A stretch of DNA of 64,000 bases from the NCBI GenBank assembly GCA_046294265.1, contig JBKBKC010000010.1, positions 1 to 64,000 of the forward strand, read 5' to 3'. The stretch is from JBKBKC01 sp046294265. Lineage in GTDB: Bacteria > Pseudomonadota > Alphaproteobacteria > Rhodobacterales > Rhodobacteraceae. The first letter of the stretch is position 1; each line of letters starts with the position of its first letter. The notes under the pieces are model-generated. The model worked only from the letters and a program-made list of their open reading frames with translations. It ran no database searches and was not told where the DNA came from. Below, one piece after another: positions 45,274-52,319 of this stretch. Both the position numbers and the translations under genes were made by a program.

Positions 45274-46060
45274 TCTGGCACTGGTGCTGGTGGGATGGGG
45301 CGCCATCGGGCAGGCCGTGGCCGGGATGCTGGCAGAGCGTCGCGCGCCGGTGCGGCTGGTGGGCGTGGGGGCGCGGTCGGACGTGGCGGGTGTGCCTGAA
45401 GGGGTGACGGTGCTGCGCGATCCGGCGATGCTGGCCGGTCTGGCGCCCGCGCTGGTGGTCGAGGCGGCGGGGCGGGGGGCGGTGCTGCCCTGGGGGCTGG
45501 CGGCGCTGGGCGCGGGCGCGGATTATGCGCCGGTGTCCACCTCGGCCTTTGCGCATGATGGCGTGCTGGAGCAGTTGATGGCGGCGGCGCGGGCGGCGGG
45601 GCGGCAGGTGCTGATCCCGCCGGGCGCGCTGGGGGGAATGGATGCGCTGGCGGCGGCGGCGCGGGGGCCAATGGCCTTTGTGCGGCATGAGGTTGTGAAG
45701 CCCCCTGCCGCCTGGGCGGGCACGGGGGCGGAGGCCCTGTGCGATCTGGGCGGGCTGGTGGCGGCGCGGACGTTCTTCACCGGCACCGCGCGCGAGGCCG
45801 CCGCGCGGTTTCCGCAGAATGCCAATGTGGCGATGATCGCGGCGCTGGCGGGAATCGGGGCCGAGCGGACCGAGGTGGCGCTGGTGGCTGATCCGGCGGC
45901 GGCGGGCAACCTGCACCGCATCACGGCCGAGGGCGATTTCGGGCGGATGGTGGTGGAGATGCAGAACCGCCCCCTGGCCGCGAACCCCAAGTCATCCGCC
46001 CTGACCGCATGGTCGCTGGTGCGGTTGATCGAGAACCGGGCGGGGGTGCTGGTGATCTGA
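45260..46060 (+). CDS. Aspartate dehydrogenase-like protein
   Basis: 266 residues; GAGGGGCT precedes ATG 45260. The Rossmann motif GWGAIGQAVAGML, then IPPGALGGMDALAAAARGP and FPQNANVAMIAALAGIG match L-aspartate dehydrogenases (NadX/DUF108 family), which interconvert aspartate and oxaloacetate plus ammonia through iminosuccinate. The first Gly of the usual GxGxxG is kept. As the last gene of a transporter operon next to catabolic genes, it may handle ammonia or amino groups from an amino-aromatic substrate, or supply quinolinate synthesis; neither is shown by the sequence. Confidence 0.88.
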   Translation: MSGSDLALVLVGWGAIGQAVAGMLAERRAPVRLVGVGARSDVAGVPEGVTVLRDPAMLAGLAPALVVEAAGRGAVLPWGLAALGAGADYAPVSTSAFAHDGVLEQLMAAARAAGRQVLIPPGALGGMDALAAAARGPMAFVRHEVVKPPAAWAGTGAEALCDLGGLVAARTFFTGTAREAAARFPQNANVAMIAALAGIGAERTEVALVADPAAAGNLHRITAEGDFGRMVVEMQNRPLAANPKSSALTAWSLVRLIENRAGVLVI

Positions 46061-46115
46061 GGGGGCGGTGCCCTGCCCCGGCGCAGGATGGGTATTTGGG
46101 CAAAGAAGAGAACGG
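46060..46115. repeat. Recurrent hairpin/TATTT element, copy E
   Basis: A GC-rich run with GGGGC/GCCCC pairing is followed by CAGGATGGGTATTTGGGCAA and AGAAGAGAACGGGG, between the convergent aspartate dehydrogenase and TetR genes. A slightly diverged copy with GGATGGGTATTT. Confidence 0.55.
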
Positions 46116-46134
46116 GGTCAGGGCTGCCCCAGTT

Positions 46135-46716
46135 TCAGGGCTGCCCGAGGGCAAGCGCCAGAACGCGCGCGAGGGTCGCCTGGCCCGCGCGATACTCGGC
46201 CAGCGTGGCGCAGGAGGTTTTCAGGCCCTTGAGGGCCGCGATGACCATGCGGGCGGCGGCCTCGGGGTCGCCGAGGCGGACAGTGGGGTCCTTGAGCCGG
46301 ATCCAGTCGGCCAGCCGCGCGGACATCCGCCCCTCCATCCGCGTGGCGAGGTCGGAAGAGAGGGCATAGCCTGCATCGAGCAATTCGCGGCCATGCGCGG
46401 TGCCCAGCACCACGTCCATGAACTTGCCGTCCTTGGCCGCGAAAGCCGCGCGCAGGACCTGGTCCGCAGGACCGGGGGCGGCGAGGGCCTGGTCGAGGTC
46501 GGTCAGGCAGGCGTCGAAATATCGCTCGGAGAGGGCGCGGAAGATGTCATCCTTGTTGCGGAAGTGAAGATAGAGTGCTGTACGCGAGAGCCCGGCGAGG
46601 CGGGCCACATCCTCCATCGTCGCGCGGCGGTAGCCGTAAGTCGCGAAGGCGTGGAACGCCGCATCAAGGATGGCGTCCTGCCGGTCGGGCGGGGCGGGGC
46701 GGTCGGGCGGGGACAT
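46135..46716 (-). CDS. TetR-family transcriptional regulator
   Basis: 193 residues from ATG at 46716 (MSPPDRPAPPDRQDAILDAA). The HTH is in residues about 13-58: AFHAFATYGYRRATMEDVAR then LAGLSRTALYLHFRNKDDIF. The C-terminal ligand domain is unrelated to subfamilies I can name. It is divergent from the isoquinoline-oxidoreductase-like genes. A perfect 14-bp palindrome overlapping the -35 of that operon is its probable operator. The open frame extends 20 codons further upstream, over the palindrome, so those codons are excluded. Confidence 0.92.
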   Translation of the reverse strand: MSPPDRPAPPDRQDAILDAAFHAFATYGYRRATMEDVARLAGLSRTALYLHFRNKDDIFRALSERYFDACLTDLDQALAAPGPADQVLRAAFAAKDGKFMDVVLGTAHGRELLDAGYALSSDLATRMEGRMSARLADWIRLKDPTVRLGDPEAAARMVIAALKGLKTSCATLAEYRAGQATLARVLALALGQP

Positions 46717-46744
46717 GCAGCAGATGTGACGGGGCCGCTTTGGA

Positions 46745-46780
46745 ATGTCAATTGACATCCTGACACTTTGCGACAATTAT
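46745..46780 (+). promoter_or_regulatory. Promoter and TetR operator of the oxidoreductase operon
   Basis: ATGTCAATTGACAT (46745-46758) is a perfect palindrome. TTGACA within it (46752-46757) and AATTAT at 46775-46780, spaced 17 bp, form a good sigma-70-type promoter for the gene at 46805. A TetR dimer here would block RNA polymerase. Confidence 0.7.
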
Positions 46781-46804
46781 GTCATGGCGCAACAGGAGGC
46801 GACG

Positions 46805-47272
46805 ATGGCCTATACGATCACCGTAAACGGAACGCCGCGGGTGCTGGACCTGCCGGGGGACATGCCCCTCTTGTGGGTGCTGCGCGATGCGCTGGACCTG
46901 ACGGGCACCAAGTATGGCTGCGGCGTGGCGGCCTGCGGGGCCTGCACTGTGCATCTGGACGGGGTGGCGGTGCGGTCGTGCCAGACGCTGCTGGAGGATG
47001 CGGCGGGCGCCGAGGTGACGACGATCGAGGGCCTGGGCACACCTGCCACGCTGCATGCGGCGCAGGCGGCCTGGGTGGCGCATCAGGTGGCGCAATGCGG
47101 ATACTGCCAGTCGGGGCAGGTCATGCAGGCGGCGGCCCTGCTGGCGGAAAACCCGGATCCCTCGGACGACGACATCGACGCGGCGATGAACGGCAACCTT
47201 TGCCGTTGCGGCACCTATCCGCGGATCCGGGCGGCAGTGAAGGCCGCCGCCGACAGCGTGCGGGGGGCGTGA
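46805..47272 (+). CDS. 2Fe-2S subunit of an isoquinoline 1-oxidoreductase-like enzyme
   Basis: 155 residues from ATG at 46805, 5 nt after AGGAGG. The plant-type ferredoxin cluster is bound by CGCGVAACGACTVH and a fourth Cys downstream. The second cluster domain has GYCQSGQVMQAAALL and NLCRCGTYPRIRAAV. It passes electrons from the molybdenum centre of the next gene product. Together they resemble IorAB, which needs no FAD subunit and can deliver electrons to cytochrome c. 1-nt gap to the next gene. Confidence 0.94.
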   Translation: MAYTITVNGTPRVLDLPGDMPLLWVLRDALDLTGTKYGCGVAACGACTVHLDGVAVRSCQTLLEDAAGAEVTTIEGLGTPATLHAAQAAWVAHQVAQCGYCQSGQVMQAAALLAENPDPSDDDIDAAMNGNLCRCGTYPRIRAAVKAAADSVRGA

Positions 47273-47273
47273 G

Positions 47274-49505
47274 ATGGGCAGGTTGGGCAAGATCGCGCGG
47301 CGGACGTTCCTGATCGGGTCGGTGGGCATTGCGGGGGGCGTGGCCTTTGGCGTCTGGCAATACCGCAAGCCTCATCCGAACCCGCTGGCACAGGGCGAGG
47401 GGGCGGCGCTGACGCCCTATGTGATGATCGACGCCTCGGGCGTCACCATCATCGCGCCGCGCGCCGAGATGGGTCAGGGCATCCATTCCACGCTGGCGGC
47501 GCTGGTGGCCGAAGAGCTGGAAATGGCGTGGGAGGAGGTGCGGGTGATCCATGGTCCAGCCTCCGCGGCCTATTTCAACGGGGCCCTGCTGGAGGAGGCG
47601 GTGCCTTTCCTGCCCACGGATGAGGGCTGGATGGCGGAGACGGCGCGGGCGGCGATGCAAGTGCCGGCAAAGTTTCTGGGGATGCAGTTGACGGGTGGCT
47701 CCACCTCGGTCCCCGACGGATACGAAAAGATGCGCGCTGCAGGTGCGGTGGCGCGGGTGGCACTGATCGCTGCGGCCTCGCGGATCACGGGCGTTCCGGT
47801 GGCGCGGTTGCAGGCAGAGGCGGGCGCGGTGGTGCTGCCCGATGGCGCGCGGATGGGCTTTGTGGAGCTTGCGGCGGAGGCGGCGAAGGTGGACCTGCCC
47901 GCCGTGCCGCCGTTGAAGCCGCAGGCGGAGTGGCGGCTGCTGGGCCGGTCGCTGCCGCGCACCGACATGGTGGCGAAATGCACGGGCACGGCCGAGTTTT
48001 CGGCCGATGTGCGGCTGCCGGGGATGCTTTTCGCCAGCGTTTGGGCCAATCCGCATCTGGGGTCGGGCGTGCGATCCTTTGATGCGGCGGGGGCCATGGC
48101 CGTGCCCGGTGTGCAATCGGTGGTGCCGGTGCCGAACGGGCTGGCGGTGGTGGCGGCCAACACCTGGGCTGCCTTCAAGGGCGGCGAAGTTCTGGCGGTG
48201 GAGTGGGAGCCTGCCGGCTATCCCGCGACATCGGCGGAGATCGAGGCGGAGATCGCCGCGAGTTTCACCGAAGACCGCCGCGACAGCCGCACCCGCAACG
48301 ACGGCAATGTGGACAAGGGGCTGGCGGCGGGCGTGACCTTTGAGGCCGCTTATGGCGTGCCGTTCCTGGCCCATGCCACGATGGAGCCGATGGCGGCCGC
48401 CGCCTGGCTGCATGACGGGCGGCTGGAGGTCTGGGCAGGCAACCAGATGCCCACGCAGATCCTGAAGATCGGGGCCGAGATGACCGGCCTGCCGCAAGAC
48501 GCGGTGGAGGTGCATACGCCTGTGATGGGGGGCGGGTTCGGGCGGCGGACGGAGATGGATTTCGTGGCGCAGGCGATTGCGGTGGCCCAGGCGATGACGC
48601 CCGCGCCGGTCCTGCTGACCTGGAGCCGGGAAGAGGACACCACGCATGACGTCTATCGTCCCGCCGCCGCGGCGCGGGTGCGGGCACGGCTGGAGGGCGG
48701 GCGGATCGCGGCGCTGGACCTGGGGCTGGCGGCCCCTTCGGTGATGGCAAGCCAGATGGGGCGGCTTGGCATTCCGGTGGCGGGGCCGGATGCCAGCATC
48801 GTGCAGGGGGCATGGGAGGCGCCCTATGCCCTGCCGCATTTCCGCGTGACGGGGTATCGCGCGCCGGATTCGGTGCCGCTGGGGTTCTGGCGGTCGGTGG
48901 GGGCGTCGCAGAACGCGTTCTTCCTGGAAAGCGCCATCGACGAGATGGCCCATGCGGCGGGGGCCGATCCCTTGGCCTTCCGGCTGGACCACATCACCCA
49001 TGCGCCAAGTCGCGCGGTGCTGGAGGCGGTGGCGCAGATGTCGGGCTGGGGCACGCCTGCGGCGCCGGGCCGGGCGCGGGGGGTTGCCTTCTGCATGTCC
49101 TTTGGGGTGCCCACTGCGGAGGTGATCGAGGTGGCGGAGACCCCGGCGGGCCTGCGCATGACCGGGGCCTGGGCCGCGGTGGATGTGGGCGTGGCGCTCG
49201 ACCCCGCGAATATCGAGGCGCAGGTGTCGGGGGGGATGGTCTTTGGCCTGTCGGCGGCGATGACGGGGCGGGTGACGTTTCAGGAGGGCCGGGTGGTCGA
49301 GACGAACTTTCCCGATTTCGACCCGCTGCGGCTGGCGCAATGCCCGCCGATCGCGGTGCGGGTGCTGGCCTCGGGCGGCAAGATCCGCGGCGTGGGCGAG
49401 CCGGGCACGCCGCCCGCGGCCCCGGCGCTGGCCAATGCGATCTTTGCGCTGACCGGGGTGCGGCACCGGCGGTTGCCGCTGGCGGATGCGGTGGCCTTTG
49501 CCTGA
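47274..49505 (+). CDS. Molybdopterin-binding subunit of an isoquinoline 1-oxidoreductase-like enzyme (Tat-exported)
   Basis: 743 residues. The N-terminus has a twin-arginine signal (ARRTFLIGSVGIAGGVAFG), so the complex is probably periplasmic or membrane-attached. IorB features are EMGQGIHSTLAALVAEEL, AEFSADVRLPGMLFASVW, the MPT motif MGGGFGRRTEMDF, SVGASQNAFFLESAIDE and the catalytic Glu in GVGEPGTPPAAPALANAI. The family hydroxylates N-heteroaromatics or oxidises aldehydes. The TetR operator in front suggests substrate induction. It might provide an aminobenzoate precursor for the ligase at 34 kb, but this is only contextual. Confidence 0.92.
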   Translation: MGRLGKIARRTFLIGSVGIAGGVAFGVWQYRKPHPNPLAQGEGAALTPYVMIDASGVTIIAPRAEMGQGIHSTLAALVAEELEMAWEEVRVIHGPASAAYFNGALLEEAVPFLPTDEGWMAETARAAMQVPAKFLGMQLTGGSTSVPDGYEKMRAAGAVARVALIAAASRITGVPVARLQAEAGAVVLPDGARMGFVELAAEAAKVDLPAVPPLKPQAEWRLLGRSLPRTDMVAKCTGTAEFSADVRLPGMLFASVWANPHLGSGVRSFDAAGAMAVPGVQSVVPVPNGLAVVAANTWAAFKGGEVLAVEWEPAGYPATSAEIEAEIAASFTEDRRDSRTRNDGNVDKGLAAGVTFEAAYGVPFLAHATMEPMAAAAWLHDGRLEVWAGNQMPTQILKIGAEMTGLPQDAVEVHTPVMGGGFGRRTEMDFVAQAIAVAQAMTPAPVLLTWSREEDTTHDVYRPAAAARVRARLEGGRIAALDLGLAAPSVMASQMGRLGIPVAGPDASIVQGAWEAPYALPHFRVTGYRAPDSVPLGFWRSVGASQNAFFLESAIDEMAHAAGADPLAFRLDHITHAPSRAVLEAVAQMSGWGTPAAPGRARGVAFCMSFGVPTAEVIEVAETPAGLRMTGAWAAVDVGVALDPANIEAQVSGGMVFGLSAAMTGRVTFQEGRVVETNFPDFDPLRLAQCPPIAVRVLASGGKIRGVGEPGTPPAAPALANAIFALTGVRHRRLPLADAVAFA

Positions 49506-49527
49506 GGCGCCGCGCGGGGGGTGAGGT

Positions 49528-49574
49528 CCGGGGCGCTGCCCCGGGCCCCGGGATATTTGGGGACAGAAGAAGCG
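49528..49574. repeat. Recurrent hairpin/GGATATTT element, copy F
   Basis: CCGGGGC / GCCCCGG (7 bp, 3-nt loop; 49528-49544) followed by GCCCCGGGATATTTGGGGAC and AGAAGAAGC, between the oxidoreductase and arfB genes. A likely end of the oxidoreductase transcript. Confidence 0.7.
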
Positions 49575-49618
49575 GGCTGTGCTTCACATCCCTCGCGGGG
49601 GCCGGTAGCCTGCGCGCC

Positions 49619-50041
49619 ATGCTGCGGATCACCGACACCGTGAGTCTGGCCGACTGGGAACTGTCGGAGAGCTTCACCCGCTCGCAGGGGCCGGGGGGGC
49701 AGAACGTCAACAAGGTGGAGACGGCGGTGGAGTTGCGCTTTGAGGCGGAGCGGTCGCCGCATCTGTCGGCCCCGGTGAAGGCGCGGCTGCGCAAGCTCGC
49801 CGGGCGGCGCTGGACCGATGAGGGGGCCATCGTGATCCGGGCCGAGGAGACGCGGAGCCAGGCGCGCAACCGCGAGATGGCGCGGGAACGGCTGGCCGAG
49901 ATGATCCGGGCCGCCCTGGTGGCGCCGAAGCGGCGGGTGGCCACCAAGCCCACGCTGGGCAGCCAGCGGCGGAGGCTGGCGGGCAAGGCGATCCGGGGTC
50001 AGGTGAAGGCCCTGCGCGGGGCCGTGGAGGGCGAGGAGTGA
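49619..50041 (+). CDS. arfB: Alternative ribosome-rescue factor ArfB (RF-1 domain peptidyl-tRNA hydrolase)
   Basis: 140 residues from ATG at 49619. The catalytic GGQ is in SQGPGGQNVNKVETAVEL. The C-terminal basic tail, rich in Arg/Lys (SQRRRLAGKAIRGQVKALRG), inserts into the empty mRNA channel of stalled ribosomes, allowing the GGQ loop to release the peptide. Length is typical. It overlaps the next gene by 4 nt. Confidence 0.93.
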   Translation: MLRITDTVSLADWELSESFTRSQGPGGQNVNKVETAVELRFEAERSPHLSAPVKARLRKLAGRRWTDEGAIVIRAEETRSQARNREMARERLAEMIRAALVAPKRRVATKPTLGSQRRRLAGKAIRGQVKALRGAVEGEE

Positions 50042-51303
50042 GCGAGAGCCATGCCGCGCGGCGCGCGCGCCTGATGGGGCCGAATGTGCCGACCTTCTAT
50101 CGCCGTCCCCTGCACATCGTGCGGGGGGAGGGGGTGTGGCTGTGGGATGCGGCGGGGCGGCGGTATCTGGACTGCTACAACAACGTGCCGCATGTGGGGC
50201 ATTGCCATCCCCGTGTGGTCGAGGCCATCGCGCGGCAGGCGGCGGTTCTGAACACCCATACGCGGTATCACCACGATCTGGTGCTGGATTATATTGAGCG
50301 GCTGGTGGCGCGGCTGGGGCATGGCATCCGTCAGGCCATCATGTGCTGCACGGGGTCGGAGGCCAATGACGTGGCCCTGCGCATGGCGCAGGCGGTGACG
50401 GGGCGGACGGGGGTGGTCGCCACCGACAACACCTATCACGGGAACACCACCGCCGTGTCGGCGCTGTCCTCGCGCCGCCCGCCCATCGGGGGCTATCCGG
50501 CGCATGTGCGGCTGATCCCGGCGCCCGACAGTTTGCGGGCACCGGACCCGGAGGGCAGCACCTTTGCCGGGCATCTGGCGCGGGCAGTGGCGGAGCTGGA
50601 GGGCGCGGGGTTCGGGTTTTCGGCGCTGATCCTGTGCCCGGTCTTTGCCAATGAGGGGTTGCCGACCGTGGCGCCCGGTTTTCTGGATGCGTCGATGGCA
50701 GTGGTGCGCGAGGCGGGCGGCCTTGTGATCGCCGATGAGGTGCAGCCCGGGTTCGGGCGGATGGGCAGCGATTTCTGGGGGCATGACTGGCTGGGCTTTG
50801 CGCCTGACATCGTGACGGTGGGCAAGCCCATGGCCAATGGCCATCCGGTGGCGGCGGTGCTGGCGCGGGCCGAGGTGATGGCGGCGTTCCGGGGGGCGTT
50901 CGGGTATTTCAACACGTTCGGGGGCAATCCGGTCTCGGCCGCCGCCTGCATGGCGGTGCTGGACGTGATCGAGGAGGAGGGCTTGCAGGCCCATGCCGCC
51001 CGCGTCTCGGCGCATGTGATGGAGCGGTTGGCGGCACTGCGCCATCCCCTTCTGGCGGAGGTGCGAGGGGCGGGGATGTTCTTTGGCGCGGAGTTCGTGA
51101 CAGGGGCCGACATGGCGCCCGCCACCGGTTTTGCCGAGGATGTGGTGGAGGCGATGCTGGCGCGGGGCTTCGTCATGGGGCGCATCGGGCGGGCGGGCAA
51201 CACGCTGAAGATCCGACCGCCGCTGCCCTTTTTCATCGAGAATGCCGATGCCCTGATGGATGCGCTGGAGGATGTGCTGGCGACGCTTCCGGTGCGGCTG
51301 TGA
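50038..51303 (+). CDS. Class III PLP enzyme, phospho-lyase-like (5-phosphohydroxylysine/ethanolamine-phosphate type)
   Basis: 421 residues from GTG at 50038. The aminotransferase class III fold shows CTGSEANDVALRMAQAVTG (PLP phosphate), DNTYHGNT, ADEVQPGFGRMGSDFWGHDW and the PLP Lys in TVGKPMANGHPVAAV. The block YNNVPHVGHCHPRVVEAI and the immediately following APH-type kinase gene point to the subgroup that contains human ETNPPL/PHYKPL phospho-lyases, rather than a true transaminase. The kinase would phosphorylate an amino-alcohol and this enzyme would remove phosphate and ammonia. The substrate (hydroxylysine, ethanolamine or other) is unknown. Confidence 0.85.
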   Translation: MSESHAARRARLMGPNVPTFYRRPLHIVRGEGVWLWDAAGRRYLDCYNNVPHVGHCHPRVVEAIARQAAVLNTHTRYHHDLVLDYIERLVARLGHGIRQAIMCCTGSEANDVALRMAQAVTGRTGVVATDNTYHGNTTAVSALSSRRPPIGGYPAHVRLIPAPDSLRAPDPEGSTFAGHLARAVAELEGAGFGFSALILCPVFANEGLPTVAPGFLDASMAVVREAGGLVIADEVQPGFGRMGSDFWGHDWLGFAPDIVTVGKPMANGHPVAAVLARAEVMAAFRGAFGYFNTFGGNPVSAAACMAVLDVIEEEGLQAHAARVSAHVMERLAALRHPLLAEVRGAGMFFGAEFVTGADMAPATGFAEDVVEAMLARGFVMGRIGRAGNTLKIRPPLPFFIENADALMDALEDVLATLPVRL

Positions 51304-52211
51304 TCGCAGCGGCGGCGGCGTTCTGGGGGGCGATGCCGGAGCGGCTGCTGCGCGAGCGCGAGAATGCGGTCTGGCGGGTGCGCCTGCCCGATGGCCGGGG
51401 GGCGGCGCTGCGCCTGCACCGGGCGGGGTATCAGAGCGAGGCGGCGATCCGGTCGGAGCTGTGGTGGTGTGGGGGCCTTGCCGCCGCGGGGCTGCCGGTG
51501 CCGGCCCCTGTGACGGGGCCGGCGGGCGAGGTCGTGCACCGGCTGCCGGATGGCCGATGGGCCAGCATGTTGGCCTGGGTCGAGGGGCAGCCGATGGGCG
51601 AGGCGGGGGTGCCCCTGCCGGGCGGCCCGGAGGATCAGGCCCGGCTCCATCATGACCTCGGGCGGCTCTTGGCGCGGGTGCATGCGGCGACGGATGCGAT
51701 GGTTTTGCCCGGCTGGTTCGCGCGGCCGCGGTGGGATCTGGCGGGCCTTTTGGGTGAGGTGCCGTTCTGGGGGCGGTTCTGGGAACATCCGCAGGCGAGT
51801 GCGGAACAGGCCGGGGTGCTGGTGCGGGCGCGGGACTGGCTGTCCGGGCGGATCGCGGGGCAGGGGGCGCCGCTCGGGCCGATCCATGCGGATGTGCTGC
51901 GCGAGAATGTGCTGGTGGCGGAGGGGCGGCTGTCGCTGATCGACTTTGACGACAGCGGGATCGGCTGGCGCCTCTATGACCTTGGCACCGCGCTGTCGCA
52001 ATGTCTGGCGGAACCGGCATTCCGCGAGATCCGCGCGGCGTTGATGGAGGGGTATGGCACCAGCGACGGGGCAATGGTGGATGCCTTCACGCTGATGCGC
52101 TGCTGCGCCTCGGTGGGCTGGACGATGCCGCGCCTTGGCCCGGATGACCCGGTGCATGGCAGCCACCTCACCCGGGCGGTGGCGGCCGCGCGGCGGTTCG
52201 GGGCGGTCTGA
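51300..52211 (+). CDS. APH-family small-molecule kinase (hydroxylysine-kinase-like)
   Basis: 303 residues from GTG at 51300, overlapping the PLP enzyme stop by 4 nt. The choline/aminoglycoside kinase fold shows an N-lobe with RENAVWRVRLPDGRGAALRL, and the catalytic Brenner loop GPIHADVLRENVLV (HxDxxxxN) followed by the metal-binding SLIDFDDSGIG. The family includes homoserine, choline and hydroxylysine kinases. Its coupling to a phospho-lyase-like gene suggests an amino-alcohol substrate. It is probably co-transcribed from arfB or just upstream. Confidence 0.87.
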   Translation: MIAAAAAFWGAMPERLLRERENAVWRVRLPDGRGAALRLHRAGYQSEAAIRSELWWCGGLAAAGLPVPAPVTGPAGEVVHRLPDGRWASMLAWVEGQPMGEAGVPLPGGPEDQARLHHDLGRLLARVHAATDAMVLPGWFARPRWDLAGLLGEVPFWGRFWEHPQASAEQAGVLVRARDWLSGRIAGQGAPLGPIHADVLRENVLVAEGRLSLIDFDDSGIGWRLYDLGTALSQCLAEPAFREIRAALMEGYGTSDGAMVDAFTLMRCCASVGWTMPRLGPDDPVHGSHLTRAVAAARRFGAV

Positions 52212-52319
52212 TTGCGCAATATCTTGTGGACAAGGCTGGCGCTGCGGCAAGATGCGGGTGCGGATGGTTGACAAGGCCCCTGCCCCGGCCTGACCATCAC
52301 CGACCGAGGAGCCACCCCT

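Noticed and set aside
47121..49466. 781-codon minus-strand frame opposite the IorAB-like genes
   Set aside because: Arg/His/Pro-rich shadow of a well-supported plus-strand gene.
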